Positions 10,843-20,473 are shown, numbered from the stretch's first letter. The stretch is 64,000 bases of DNA from Acidobacteriota bacterium (GCA_018268895.1 JAFDVP010000009.1:280542-344541), one strand, 5' to 3'. The notes: generated by a model not told the origin, from the letters alone. Numbers and translations: made by a program.

Positions 10843-13246
10843 AGCGCAGGTTGGTGCGGGGTTTAGTCGGCAGGGTGAAGTGGAACGTTGTGCCCTTGCC
10901 AGGGGTGCTGGTGGCCCAGATGCGCCCGCCGTGCTGGCTGACGATGCTGCGGCAGATGGCCAGTCCCAGTCCGGTGCCGCCGAGGGTGCGCGTGTCTGAG
11001 GCGTCGCCCTGCTGGAAGCGGTCGAAGATATGCTCGAGCTTGTCCTCGGCGATGCCCTGACCCTTGTCGGTGACCTCAATCAACGCCTCATGATCATCGA
11101 GGTTGCGGGCGGTGAGGTGGACTTCTCCGCCGGGCGCTGAAAACTTGATCGCATTCGAGAGCAGGTTGTTCAACGTCTGAATGATTCGATCGGGATCGGC
11201 CCAGACGCTGACTCCATTGGCGGCGTAAAAGATGCGCGTATTGGGGCGGGGCACGCTGGCCTGTTGTATGCCGACCGCCTTGCGCAGCAGATCTTCGGCG
11301 CTGACCATGGTTGAGTGCAGTTCGCTCTTACCGCTTGAGATTCGCTCAAGGTCGAGGATGTCGTTGACCAGGCGGACGAGCCGGTCGGTATTGTTGATGG
11401 CGATCTCGAGCATCTGGCGCGATTTTTCGGGGCGTGCATCGAGTGCGCCTCCTGCAAGCAGGCCAAGCGCTCCGCGCAGCGAGGTCAGAGGCGTGCGTAG
11501 TTCGTGAGAGACCGTCGAGATGAATTCGTCCTTCATGCGGTCCAGGGCCCTGCGTTCCGTTGTATCTGTAAATGCCACAACCACCCCAATGGCGCGAGCT
11601 TCGCCGCTTTCGCTTGTGTTGGTGTCGATCAGAGGACGTGCGACGTACTCGACGGGAAAGCTGGTGCCGTCTTTGCGCCAGAAGACCTCATCGGTCACCC
11701 GCGCCGTGCCGAAGTTTGAAAGGCTCTTGCGGATAGGCGACTCGTCGCTGAGATAAGGGGTGCCGTCGGGCCGTGTGTGATGGATCAGATCGTGCATCAC
11801 GCGGCCAAGTATCTCTTCCTGGCGATATCCAAGCATTTGTGCGGCTGCGGCGTTGACGACCGTGACCTGCCCGTCGAGATCGATACAGTAGATCCCATCG
11901 CCGACGGATTCCAGGATGGAATCCGACTGGCGGGTGAGGTTGCGCAATCTTCCTTCGGCGCGGACCTGCTCTGTAATGTCGACACCGAATCCCAGCACAT
12001 AAGGCGTTCTGCCTGTAGATTCGATCAGCTTGTTCCGGTAGGCGATGACGCGCGTCTCGCCGCCGGTGTCCTCCAGGTAGAGCATTCCCTGCGCCTCGCC
12101 ACTGTCGGCGATTGCCTTCAGGTAGTCGTCGATGGCGGAACGGCGGTCGGCGGGGACAAATCGGGCAAGAGGGCTGCCCACCATCTCCTCCACCGTGCGG
12201 CCAACTGCTTCTGCGCCGTGCGCGTTCAACGAGAGCAGACGGCCCTTCATGTCGTGGGTGAAGACCATGCCCAGCGAGCCTTCGACCAACTGCCTGTATC
12301 GCGCTTCGCTCTCACGCAGCGTGGCTTCTGCCGCGCGCTGCGTGGTGACGTCGATGCCTGTGGCGATGATGAAGGCCACCTGATCCTGAGCATCTTTGAG
12401 CGCGGTGGCGGACCAGGCGATCCTTCGCAGGCTGCCATCGCGGTTCAGCCACTGATTTTCAAATGCGGCGGGGAACGATCCCGAACGCAGGCGCTCGAAG
12501 GTCTCGATGGCCTCTGGAATCTCGTGCCGGGGGATGAGACGGTCCCATGTGTAGCGTCCGACCAGCGTCGCGAAATCATAGCCTGAGGCCATCTCGCAGG
12601 CGCGGTTGAACCGCACGATGCGACCGGCTGTATCGAAGACTGCGACCAGAGCGCCAACGGTGTCGAGAACTGCCGAGACGAAGTTCCTTTCGACAGTAAG
12701 AGCCGATTCGATTCTGCGTTGCGAACGTGCAGCACGGTCCATCTGCCGCATGCGGCCGTTCAACTCCAGGCGGGTGATGACCTGGCGGCCGAGGATTCCG
12801 AGAGCGTCCAGTTGGGCGGCGGTGAGCCGTCGCGGACCATGGTCGAGTACGGCCAAGGTGCCAATGGTGACGCCCGCAGGGGTCGCCAGCGGAGCGCCTG
12901 CGTAAAAGCGATAGGTGCGGCGCTCCAGAATGATGCCGTCGGGGGCGAACTCCTGGTTCAGCCGCGCATCCGGGATCTCATAGATGGTATCGCCCTGAAT
13001 GGTCATCTCGCAGGGCAGGCTTCCGACTGCGACTTCCGCAACTTCGACGCCGATGCGCGCCTTCAGCCACAGACGGTCCTGCCCGACCAGGCACACCACC
13101 GCAACAGGAACGTCGCACAGTTGCGCAGCGAGTCGAACGATCTCATCCAACACTGGATCGCTCGCCGGATTGAGCACCTCATACTGCTCGAGGGCCTGGT
13201 TCCGAAGCGCTTCGTCTTTGACTAAAAGAGCGTTCATCTTCCACAT
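10841..13246 (-). CDS. Hybrid-sensor-type histidine kinase with GAF and three PAS domains
   Basis: The 801-residue soluble kinase has no membrane helix. In order: a GAF domain (about 25-165, with the segment AQLCDVPVAVVCLV), three PAS domains (about 185-305, 315-430 and 440-565, each ending in a PAC-like FGVDIT/ATGIDVT-type strand), a HisKA dimerisation domain with SHELRTPLTS (His near residue 580), and HATPase_c with N-box NLLSNAIKF (about 695), DKGQGI (about 729) and GTGLGLA (about 758). It should autophosphorylate in response to a cytoplasmic signal. No response regulator is adjacent and there is no receiver domain. ATG at 13246 or 13237 could be the start. Confidence 0.9.
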   Translation of the reverse strand: MWKMNALLVKDEALRNQALEQYEVLNPASDPVLDEIVRLAAQLCDVPVAVVCLVGQDRLWLKARIGVEVAEVAVGSLPCEMTIQGDTIYEIPDARLNQEFAPDGIILERRTYRFYAGAPLATPAGVTIGTLAVLDHGPRRLTAAQLDALGILGRQVITRLELNGRMRQMDRAARSQRRIESALTVERNFVSAVLDTVGALVAVFDTAGRIVRFNRACEMASGYDFATLVGRYTWDRLIPRHEIPEAIETFERLRSGSFPAAFENQWLNRDGSLRRIAWSATALKDAQDQVAFIIATGIDVTTQRAAEATLRESEARYRQLVEGSLGMVFTHDMKGRLLSLNAHGAEAVGRTVEEMVGSPLARFVPADRRSAIDDYLKAIADSGEAQGMLYLEDTGGETRVIAYRNKLIESTGRTPYVLGFGVDITEQVRAEGRLRNLTRQSDSILESVGDGIYCIDLDGQVTVVNAAAAQMLGYRQEEILGRVMHDLIHHTRPDGTPYLSDESPIRKSLSNFGTARVTDEVFWRKDGTSFPVEYVARPLIDTNTSESGEARAIGVVVAFTDTTERRALDRMKDEFISTVSHELRTPLTSLRGALGLLAGGALDARPEKSRQMLEIAINNTDRLVRLVNDILDLERISSGKSELHSTMVSAEDLLRKAVGIQQASVPRPNTRIFYAANGVSVWADPDRIIQTLNNLLSNAIKFSAPGGEVHLTARNLDDHEALIEVTDKGQGIAEDKLEHIFDRFQQGDASDTRTLGGTGLGLAICRSIVSQHGGRIWATSTPGKGTTFHFTLPTKPRTNLR

Positions 13247-13303
13247 CGATGGTAGGAGACCGTTATGGTGTGCCGCACTCCAACTTTTGGTGTAGCGAAC
13301 CAG

Positions 13304-13882
13304 CTAAGGTTTTGGAACGACACAGCATTCGCCTTTTTCCAGAGGTTCATTCGCGCTCGCGTCTAAAGCCACTTTCCACGCACCGTCAGGCATTTTTTTC
13401 CACACCGTGATGTAGCGCCCGGAGACCACCACGGGATTCCCATTTTGGTCCTTCGATCTGCCTTCGTAGTGACCCCAGGTGAACCCCATATCGTTGGACG
13501 GCCCCATCTGCGCTCCCTCAGGCACCCAGGTCAACTGGTACACCTTGGGGTCCCACTGCGCTTTGGCGGCAATGGCGACGCGGCCCATGACTGCCGGCTG
13601 GCCATTGTTGAGCGTGAGGGCATCGTCGGCGAACCAGCTTGCAAAGGCTTTGCCTCCACCTTCGGCAACAGCCTGTGCAAATCTTCCTTCGAGCTCCATC
13701 AGCATGATGACGCCGGGTGAGAGATTGGGCTGAGTGATGGGGCTGACGATCGCCGGTTTCTGGCTGAGTCCGTCGAGTGGTGGTGGCGCAGGTGTCTGGG
13801 CATAGAGCGCACAGACGCCCGTCGTCAGCGACGTTACGACGACCAGAAAATGCACATAGCCTGTTTGGTTTCGTTTAGGCAT
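13304..13882 (-). CDS. Exported SnoaL/DUF4440-like (NTF2-fold) protein
   Basis: With the start at ATG 13882 (GAGG seven bases upstream) the 192-residue product has a signal peptide (VHFLVVVTSLTTGVCALYAQ) and an NTF2-like domain with the usual elements: a first helix (LEGRFAQAVAEGGGKAFASWFADDALTL), a middle strand with GRVAIAAKAQW, and a closing GRYITVWKKMPDGAWKVALD. This fold is used in many small periplasmic or enzymatic proteins, so the activity cannot be named. A longer frame runs upstream, but its extra 22 residues would bury the signal peptide. Confidence 0.75.
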   Translation of the reverse strand: MPKRNQTGYVHFLVVVTSLTTGVCALYAQTPAPPPLDGLSQKPAIVSPITQPNLSPGVIMLMELEGRFAQAVAEGGGKAFASWFADDALTLNNGQPAVMGRVAIAAKAQWDPKVYQLTWVPEGAQMGPSNDMGFTWGHYEGRSKDQNGNPVVVSGRYITVWKKMPDGAWKVALDASANEPLEKGECCVVPKP

Positions 13883-14135
13883 GACAGACCTCGAACAAGA
13901 TGGCTTCCATCGACACAGGGGGAGTCTGATGCCGGGCCGTTCCTTCATTTCGAGCGGATGGCCGCTCTCTGTACGTTAGACGGAGCCCGATCCTTACGAA
14001 ATGTCACCGATTCGTAACAGGGTGAAAGCCCTTTATACCGCAAAATGCACCATAGGAAATTGTGGGCGAAACACGGGTGTGGTTTGAGGCGTTTTCCGCG
14101 ACCGCACTGCGCTACTTTTTGTCCTGAGTGCTGGT

Positions 14136-15542
14136 ATGCTTCGCGGAGTGAATACCGGCAAACGAGAACGTCCACTGGTTCTGGCGGCAGTGCTGCTGCT
14201 GGCTGGCGGTGCGGTGCTCTCCTCGATCCATGGCATCGAGCCTTATCTGGCGGCGATGCTCCGCTGGTTCGGGATTCTGCTGCTGGGCGTCTTTGCAGCC
14301 GGTCGCCGCACCCTGACGCCGTGGATCTTCGTCGCCATGATCGCGGGGGCAGAACTTGGGTTCGATGCGCCGCGCGTCGCGGTGTCGCTCCGTTTTCTGA
14401 GCGACATCTTTCTTCGATTGATCAAGGCGATTGTCGCTCCTCTCATTCTGGCTACGCTGGTTACCGGCATCGCCGGACATGGCGATCTGAAGAGCGTGGG
14501 ACGGATGGGCATTAAGAGCCTTGTTTACTTTGAGGCAATTACCACGCTGGCGCTGGTTGTCGGTCTGCTGGCAATCAATATCAGCCGCGCTGGAGTCGGC
14601 TTGTCGGTGCCTCTGGCGACTCCGGCTGCCGGCGTCCCGCAGGCGGGTCCTCCCGCAGCGCACTGGCAGGAGTTCCTGATTCACGTCTTTCCCGAGAACA
14701 TCGCGAAATCGGTAGCGGATGACCAGATCCTTCAGGTGGCGGTGTTCGCTGTTCTATTTGGAATTGCGCTGGCGGGCCTGAGCGAAGCGAAGCGTGCTCC
14801 TGTGCTTCATCTCTGCGAGAGCTTGAGCGAGGTGATGTTCAGGTTCACGAATGTTGTCATGTACTTCGCCCCCATCGGCGTCGGCGCTGCGATGGCGTTT
14901 ACCGTCGGCCACATGGGGTTGGGGGTGCTGGCGAACCTCGGCAAGCTGCTGCTGACCGTCTATGGCGCGTTGACCGCGTTTGGGCTTCTGGTGCTGCTGC
15001 CGGTGGCGATCGTCGCTGGTGTGCCGGTACGGCGCTTTCTGGCTGCGGTTGCGGAACCGGCGACCATCGCCTTTGCCACGGCGACCAGCGAGGCTGCTCT
15101 GCCGAGAGCCATGGAGGCGATGGAGGCACTCGGCGTACCGCGGCGTATCGTGGCCTTCGTCATCCCGGCGGGTTACAGCTTCAACCTCGACGGCTCGACG
15201 CTCTACCTTGCGGCGGCCAGTCTCTTTGTCGCGCAGGCGGCGGGAATTCACCTCTCCATCGGACAGCAACTGATGATGATGGGGACGTTGATGCTGACCA
15301 GCAAGGGCGTCGCCGGAGTTCCACGCGCGACGCTGGTGGTATTGCTGGCGACGGCATCGACCTTCGGTCTTCCCTCGGAGCCGATCTTCGTCCTGCTGGG
15401 GGTGGATGCCCTGGCCGATATGGCGCGCACGACGGTGAATGTCGTGGGCAACTGTCTGGCGTCGGTAGTGGTCGCGCGGTGGGAGGGCGAGTTCGGCACG
15501 GAGCCTGTCAGCGAGACTGTTCTTGAGGGGATGTCCGAGTAG
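14136..15542 (+). CDS. Dicarboxylate/amino acid:cation symporter (DAACS family)
   Basis: The 468-residue protein has about eight hydrophobic helices plus two re-entrant hairpins typical of GltP/DctA transporters. Key signatures are the serine-rich hairpin region around FATATSEAALPRAM (residue 310) and the transport-motif region GYSFNLDGSTLYLA (residue 350), followed by PRATLVVLLATASTFGLP. It should import C4-dicarboxylates or acidic amino acids with protons or sodium across the inner membrane. The start is not certain: ATG 14136 and GTG 14148 are both possible. It is transcribed alone. Confidence 0.85.
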   Translation: MLRGVNTGKRERPLVLAAVLLLAGGAVLSSIHGIEPYLAAMLRWFGILLLGVFAAGRRTLTPWIFVAMIAGAELGFDAPRVAVSLRFLSDIFLRLIKAIVAPLILATLVTGIAGHGDLKSVGRMGIKSLVYFEAITTLALVVGLLAINISRAGVGLSVPLATPAAGVPQAGPPAAHWQEFLIHVFPENIAKSVADDQILQVAVFAVLFGIALAGLSEAKRAPVLHLCESLSEVMFRFTNVVMYFAPIGVGAAMAFTVGHMGLGVLANLGKLLLTVYGALTAFGLLVLLPVAIVAGVPVRRFLAAVAEPATIAFATATSEAALPRAMEAMEALGVPRRIVAFVIPAGYSFNLDGSTLYLAAASLFVAQAAGIHLSIGQQLMMMGTLMLTSKGVAGVPRATLVVLLATASTFGLPSEPIFVLLGVDALADMARTTVNVVGNCLASVVVARWEGEFGTEPVSETVLEGMSE

Positions 15543-15920
15543 CTTAATTTGGTATGTGGGCAAAGTAAATTTTTGCTTTTGAAACCCTGTCATTCCAATC
15601 ATTTGTCATCCTGAGCGAAGGGGTCGCTTTTGCGAGCCCGCAGTCGAATGACCTGCATTTTTCCCATGCTCGGTCGATCGTGCTCTGGGAAGTGCAGAAA
15701 CGCAGGTCCTTCCCATTCGACTCCGCTCAGGGCAGGCTCACCGCTGCGCTTCGCTCAGGATGACAGGGTGATGGAGGGAGTGTTGTTCAGGGAAGATACG
15801 AGCACAGGTTCTTCGGTACCCGAAGTACGATGGCAGCATCTCGATATGGCCTAAAGCCATCCTAATCGTCATGATTTGCTAGACTTGCTGCGAATCATTG
15901 AGACGACTCAGGAGACTCCC
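15543..15920. other. Repeat-containing intergenic region
   Basis: The 378 bases between the symporter and the NIPSNAP gene hold two inverted copies of the family 1 repeat (15604-15662 and 15702-15765). The AGGAGA ribosome-binding site of the next gene is at 15910-15915. A 74-codon frame here is only a translation of the repeats. Confidence 0.6.
15604..15765. repeat. Intergenic repeat family 1, two facing copies
   Basis: TGTCATCCTGAGCGAAG at 15604-15620 is the exact reverse complement of CTTCGCTCAGGATGACA at 15749-15765. Each is paired with an ACCTGCATTTTT / GCAGGTCCTT arm (15651-15662 and 15702-15710). The same 17-base core recurs at 35899-35915 and 35938-35954, with a diverged copy at 50307-50350. 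Confidence 0.8.
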
Positions 15921-16715
15921 ATGAAACGCAGAAACTTTCTCAAGGCTGCGCTGGCAGCTTCGGCTGCACCGCTTGCGACGCCAACTCATGCACAGACGGC
16001 AGTCTCCGGTGCTCGCGAGTACTACCAGCTTCGCAAGTACAGCCTTCGCAGCGGGCCACAGGGCAAACTCGCCGACCAGTTCTTTTCTGCGGCGATGATT
16101 CCTGCGTTGAATCGTCTGGGGCTTTCACCGGTTGGCGTCTTTCGTGTGGACTTCGGTCCGCAGACGCCGACTTACTACGTCCTGATACCGGGCTCGTCGC
16201 TTGAGACGGTCGCAAATGTCGATCTCCTGCTGGCGAACGACAGCGAGTTTATGAAGCTGGCCGAACCTTTCTGGAGCGCACCCGCGAAGGAGCCAGGGTT
16301 CGAGCGCATTGAGAGTACGCTGCTGAAGGCCTTCGAAGGCTGGCCGAAACTGACTGTGCCGTCGTCAACGGCGCAGAAAGGGAAGCGGATCTTTCAACTG
16401 CGCACCTACGAAAGCCCCACGCCGGGCGACCACGTCCGCAAGGTCGAGATGTTTCATCACGGCGAGTTCGAGATCTTCAGGCGGTCGGGCTGCACATCGG
16501 TGTTTTATGGCGATGGCCTGGTTGGGCCGAACCTGCCTAAGCTGACGTACATGCTCAGCTTTGCCGACATGGAGGCGCTGAACGCGGGATGGGACAAGTT
16601 CCGGGCCGATCCTGACTGGAAGAAGCTCTCCGCCGACCCGCGCTACAGCTTTGAGGCGATTGTAAGCAACGTCGACAACCTGATTCTGGTTCCGCTGCCG
16701 TACTCGCAGGTTTGA
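15921..16715 (+). CDS. Tat-exported NIPSNAP family protein
   Basis: ATG 15921 has AGGAGA five bases upstream. The 264-residue product begins with a twin-arginine signal (MKRRNFLKAALAASAAP, cleavage near THAQT), so it is folded before export. Two NIPSNAP-like ferredoxin-fold repeats follow: one starts YYQLRKYSLRSGPQGK (residue 35), the second RIFQLRTYESPTPGDH (residue 155), each with the family's YQLR-Y opening. NIPSNAP domains occur in stress-related and dimeric alpha-beta barrel proteins; no catalytic role is established. Bacterial Tat-linked versions are common in Acidobacteria and Planctomycetes. It appears monocistronic. Confidence 0.85.
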   Translation: MKRRNFLKAALAASAAPLATPTHAQTAVSGAREYYQLRKYSLRSGPQGKLADQFFSAAMIPALNRLGLSPVGVFRVDFGPQTPTYYVLIPGSSLETVANVDLLLANDSEFMKLAEPFWSAPAKEPGFERIESTLLKAFEGWPKLTVPSSTAQKGKRIFQLRTYESPTPGDHVRKVEMFHHGEFEIFRRSGCTSVFYGDGLVGPNLPKLTYMLSFADMEALNAGWDKFRADPDWKKLSADPRYSFEAIVSNVDNLILVPLPYSQV

Positions 16716-16853
16716 TTTCGCGAAGCTCGAAAACCTGTCCCTGCATGACTTTGTACCTGTTCTGCTCACAACGCAGGGGATCGTCCGGTCTGATAGCAGA
16801 TGGGTGAATGCGCCGTCGATTGCTATACTTGAAAGATTGCTGCGGGAGAGATC

Positions 16854-16937
16854 ATGAAGAATCTCGACGAGGCAGGCGCAACGTTTTCTCTGCCGAAGAG
16901 ACGTGGCGGAAGCAGGGACCGATGGACGGGATTTTAG
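16854..16937 (+). CDS. Possible 27-residue leader ORF overlapping dxs
   Basis: ATG 16854 is preceded by GCGGGAGAG three bases upstream, the best ribosome-binding site in this gap. It opens a 27-codon frame (MKNLDEAGATFSLPKRRGG and on to a TAG at 16935-16937) that runs past the dxs start at 16922 in another frame. Ribosomes ending there could re-initiate on dxs. It may be a coupling leader or a chance frame. Confidence 0.4.
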   Translation: MKNLDEAGATFSLPKRRGGSRDRWTGF

Positions 16938-18820
16938 AAAGAATCAAATCGCCGGTAGACGTTAAAAGGCTGTCGATGGTTGAGCTGGAGAGGCTCGCCG
17001 AAGAGATACGCGAGCGCCTCATCACCGGCGTGGCGAAGACCGGCGGTCATATCGGCCCCAACCTCGGCGTCGTCGAACTCACCATCGCGCTGCACTATGT
17101 CTTCGATACCCCTGCGGACAGCTTCGTCTTCGATGTGAGCCACCAGGCCTACGTACACAAGCTGTTGACCGGCCGCGAAGAGCGTTTCCACACGATTCGC
17201 CAACCCGAGGGGCTGAACGGCTTCATGCTGCGCACGGAGAGCGAGCACGACAGCTACGGCGCGGGCCATGCCGGTACGGCGCTGAGCGCCGCGTTGGGCA
17301 TGGCAGTCGCGCGTGATCTGGCTGGCGGCAAAGAACATATCGTTGCGCTGGCGGGGGATGCCGCGTTTACGAATGGAATCTCGTTTGAAGCGCTGAACAA
17401 TATCGCCGCGCAGACGCGCCGGATGATCGTTGTGCTCAACGACAATGACTGGTCGATCGACAAGAACGTTGGCGCCATCGCGGAGTACTTCCACAAGATC
17501 ACCGCGAACGAGACCTTCAGCATCTGGCACGACAAAGCGGCCGGCCTGATTGAACGCTTTGGAGGCAAGGCCGCCCGCCACGTCGCCCGTAAGGCGGAGG
17601 AGGCGGCGAAAGGCCTGATCGGCCCTGGCATGCTCTTCGAGGAGTTCGGCCTCAGCTACTACGGGCCCATCGACGGCCACAATATGCCGCTGCTGATCGA
17701 GACCTTCAAGTTTCTCAAGCAGCAGAACAAGCCTGTCGTGCTTCACGCGATCACGCAGAAGGGCAAGGGCTTCCAGCCGGCGATGGAGAAGCAGAAGAAG
17801 TTCCACGGCCTGGGGCCCTACGATCCCGAGTCCGGCGAGACGAAGTCGGCGGGCCAGAAGACGTACTCGGAGATATTTGCCGAGAGCCTGACGAAGCTGG
17901 CAGACAGGAACGGCAAGGTCGTCGCCATCACAGCGGCCATGCCTAACGGCACAGCGCTCGATCTCTTCCGGCCGCACCACCCCACGCGGTACTTCGACGT
18001 CGGAATCGCGGAAGAGCACGCGGTCATCTTCGCCGCAGGCATGGCCACCAAGGGTTACAAGCCCTTCTGCGCCATCTATTCCACGTTTCTACAGCGGGCC
18101 TTCGACCCGATCGTTCATGACGTTGCGCTCCAGAATCTGCCGGTCGTCTTCTGCATGGACCGCGGCGGCCTGAGCGGCGACGACGGCCCGACGCATCACG
18201 GCCTCTTCGACATCAGCTACCTGCGCAGCATTCCGAACATCGTCCACATGGTTCCGAAGGATGAGGACGAGCTGCAGGACATGATGTACACGGCGATGCT
18301 CCACGAAGGCCCGTCGGCGATTCGCTATCCTCGCGGGACCGGGCCTGGTGCGACTCCTAAGGCAGATCCAGTTGCGCTTGAGATTGGGAAGGCCGAGATT
18401 GTGAGCGACCCGGGACGGGCTGACGTCGCCATTCTCGGCCTGGGCGCCATGCTGCCCGAAGCGGTTCGATTGAAAGAGATGCTTGAGAGCGAAGGCTTCT
18501 CGGCGGCCGTGATCAACCCGCGATTCGCCAAGCCTGTCGACCGGCAGTGCATCGCCGACTTCGGCGCTCGCTCGGGCCTGCTGATCACGCTTGAAGACCA
18601 TGTGCTTGCCGGTGGTTTCGGTTCAGCCGTAATGGAGACGTTGAGCGATCTTGAACTCACCGTTCCGGTGGTTCGTATCGGCTGGCCCGACACCTTTATT
18701 GAGCATGGCAAGGTGGAAGCTCTTCGCGCACGCTACGGTTTGACCGCGGAGGGCGCGCTGGATAAGGCCCGGCCTTATTTGAAAAAGATGATGGACAGCG
18801 TTCTGGCAAAGCACGCCTGA
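16922..18820 (+). CDS. dxs: 1-deoxy-D-xylulose-5-phosphate synthase
   Basis: Dxs joins pyruvate and glyceraldehyde 3-phosphate, using thiamine diphosphate, in the first step of the MEP isoprenoid pathway. The 632-residue product starts MDGILERIKSP, as in family members; the extra open frame upstream is ignored. Catalytic features are present: His in SHQAYVHK, the diphosphate/Mg site GDAAFTNG with Asn in VLNDND, GPIDGH, the general acid-base Glu in GIAEEHAV, Arg in STFLQRAFDP, and the GDDGPTHHG segment. The TPP motif reads GDA rather than the usual GDG. Lipid carrier synthesis for the nearby wall genes depends on this pathway. Confidence 0.88.
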   Translation: MDGILERIKSPVDVKRLSMVELERLAEEIRERLITGVAKTGGHIGPNLGVVELTIALHYVFDTPADSFVFDVSHQAYVHKLLTGREERFHTIRQPEGLNGFMLRTESEHDSYGAGHAGTALSAALGMAVARDLAGGKEHIVALAGDAAFTNGISFEALNNIAAQTRRMIVVLNDNDWSIDKNVGAIAEYFHKITANETFSIWHDKAAGLIERFGGKAARHVARKAEEAAKGLIGPGMLFEEFGLSYYGPIDGHNMPLLIETFKFLKQQNKPVVLHAITQKGKGFQPAMEKQKKFHGLGPYDPESGETKSAGQKTYSEIFAESLTKLADRNGKVVAITAAMPNGTALDLFRPHHPTRYFDVGIAEEHAVIFAAGMATKGYKPFCAIYSTFLQRAFDPIVHDVALQNLPVVFCMDRGGLSGDDGPTHHGLFDISYLRSIPNIVHMVPKDEDELQDMMYTAMLHEGPSAIRYPRGTGPGATPKADPVALEIGKAEIVSDPGRADVAILGLGAMLPEAVRLKEMLESEGFSAAVINPRFAKPVDRQCIADFGARSGLLITLEDHVLAGGFGSAVMETLSDLELTVPVVRIGWPDTFIEHGKVEALRARYGLTAEGALDKARPYLKKMMDSVLAKHA

Positions 18821-18845
18821 GCTGCGAAGCCCACCCGCATGACGT

Positions 18846-19637
18846 GTGATACAACGTCGCATGATGCAAAGAGCTGTTAAAGACAGCACCCTGACACTAT
18901 GCGCGCTTGGTGCATTGGCCTGCATGGTCCAGAGTGTGCTGCATGAAGGGCTGGGCCATGGCGTTGCTGCCTGGCTCAGTGGAGCGCACACCATTACGGT
19001 CAGTTCCGTTGCTATGGACGCAGATATCGAGTCGCGGTGGATCGAGGCTGCGGGAACACTCGTGAACCTGGCCGCGGCCGCGCTCCTGTGGATTGCACTG
19101 CGGCTTGTTCGTCGCGGGTCTGCGACGGTGCGCTACCTGCTGGTGCTGATGTTTGCGGGCAACCTGTTCTCCGGGACAGGCTATTTCTTGTTCTCCGGAT
19201 TCGCAGGCTTTGGCGACTGGAACCAGATCATTCGGGGGTTGCACCCGTACTGGCTATTCCGTTTGGGCCTTGTGGTTGCAGGTGTGATCGGCTATGCCGT
19301 TTCGATGGTGCTGGTCGCGCGTGAGCTTCGCCCGTTCGCTCAGGACCGTCAACGGTTGAAGAAGCTGACGTGGACACCGTATTTTGCTGAAGCCGCTCTG
19401 GCAGCCTTTGCAGGACTCTTCAACCCTGCCGGTCCGATCTATGTCCTGCTCTCCGCGCTTCCGGCTACGATGGGCGCGAACTCCGGCCTGTTGTGGATTC
19501 GCTATTATGTCGCTCCTCCTGCTGAAGGAGACGAAGCCGGTGGCATTGGCCGCAGCTATGCCTGGTTTGGGGTAATCTCCGTTCTGGAAATCGCGTTCAT
19601 ATTTTTCATCGGCAGAGGATGGACGTGGCATCGCTGA
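18846..19637 (+). CDS. Polytopic membrane protein with HEGLGH motif
   Basis: The 263-residue protein has six to seven hydrophobic segments. The first contains VLHEGLGHGVAAWLSG, resembling the zinc-binding helix of membrane proteases but with one residue too many for HExxH. No second metal motif (such as NxxPxxPLDG) is seen, so peptidase activity is not supported. The start is uncertain between GTG 18846 and ATG 18861 or 18864. It is followed by a DUF2127 gene on the same strand and may share a transcript with dxs, 25 bases upstream. Confidence 0.55.
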   Translation: MIQRRMMQRAVKDSTLTLCALGALACMVQSVLHEGLGHGVAAWLSGAHTITVSSVAMDADIESRWIEAAGTLVNLAAAALLWIALRLVRRGSATVRYLLVLMFAGNLFSGTGYFLFSGFAGFGDWNQIIRGLHPYWLFRLGLVVAGVIGYAVSMVLVARELRPFAQDRQRLKKLTWTPYFAEAALAAFAGLFNPAGPIYVLLSALPATMGANSGLLWIRYYVAPPAEGDEAGGIGRSYAWFGVISVLEIAFIFFIGRGWTWHR

Positions 19638-19749
19638 CGAAGAAAAGACGCTAACTGATGAAATCATGTGAATTGCCTGCGAATAGGGGATGGATGACGC
19701 CGATGGGGCGTTGACATTTGTTTCGCGAGTCCGTCAACTGAGAATCAGG

Positions 19750-20316
19750 ATGCAGAGCGAGTTGACGACAGAACACCGATGGGCCGATATGGCAATCGAG
19801 CAGAGTGCGCCGAAGGGACACCACCGGGACCGCGGTCTGCTGTTGATCGGACTCTTCAAGCTGGGCAAGGCCCTGCTGTTCTTTGCGCTGGGGATCGGTG
19901 CCATCCACCTCCTGCACAAGGATCTTGCCGATGAAGTGCTCAAGCTGATCACGGCCCTGAAGTTCGACCAGGAGAGCAGGTTCGTCAACCTGCTGCTGGA
20001 GAAGGTGGACCTGATCGACGCGCACCGCCTCAAGCAGATCGGCTTCGCCACCTTCGCCTATTCGGCGCTGGCGCTGACCGAGGGCATCGGGCTGGTGCTG
20101 GAGAAGGTCTGGGCCGAGTATCTGACACTGGGCCTGACGGTGTCCTTTCTGCCGTGGGAGCTCTACGAACTGGCGCGGCACCCAAATATGTTCCGCCTGA
20201 GCATTCTAGTGATCAACCTCGCCGTGCTCTGGTACCTGGTGTGGCTGTTGCGCCGCAAGAAGACCGAGGAGCGCGCGACGGTCCTCGCCCGGCAGGAAAA
20301 AGGCCTCTCCATTTAG
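19750..20316 (+). CDS. DUF2127 membrane protein
   Basis: The product (188 residues from ATG 19750; ATG 19690 and 19789 are alternatives) shows the DUF2127 pattern: RDRGLLLIGLFKLGKALLFF as first membrane helix, a short amphipathic stretch (HLLHKDLADEVLKLITAL), a second helix (IGFATFAYSALALTEGIGL), a third (YLTLGLTVSFLPWELYELA), and a fourth near the C-terminus (LVINLAVLWYLVWLLRRKK). Function is unknown. It is the last gene before the division-cluster control region. Confidence 0.8.
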   Translation: MQSELTTEHRWADMAIEQSAPKGHHRDRGLLLIGLFKLGKALLFFALGIGAIHLLHKDLADEVLKLITALKFDQESRFVNLLLEKVDLIDAHRLKQIGFATFAYSALALTEGIGLVLEKVWAEYLTLGLTVSFLPWELYELARHPNMFRLSILVINLAVLWYLVWLLRRKKTEERATVLARQEKGLSI

Positions 20317-20473
20317 AGCGAAGCAAGCCGTTTTTACAGATGTGTTCGCAAAGCTATGGAGCGGGCCTTCGACCCTCGTATGGCGTGCTGGAGTCGTTTT
20401 CGCCTTTACTTCGCTTATCAGATCGATTCCAGCCCGCGCAAGTAACTGGGAAGCCATGAACCGAACTAGCTAA

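Noticed and set aside
15630..15854. 74-codon frame in the symporter-NIPSNAP gap
   Set aside because: It translates the intergenic repeats and has no ribosome-binding site.
18846..19637. M50 metalloprotease call from HEGLGH
   Set aside because: The spacing is HExxxH, not HExxH, and no second metal motif is present.
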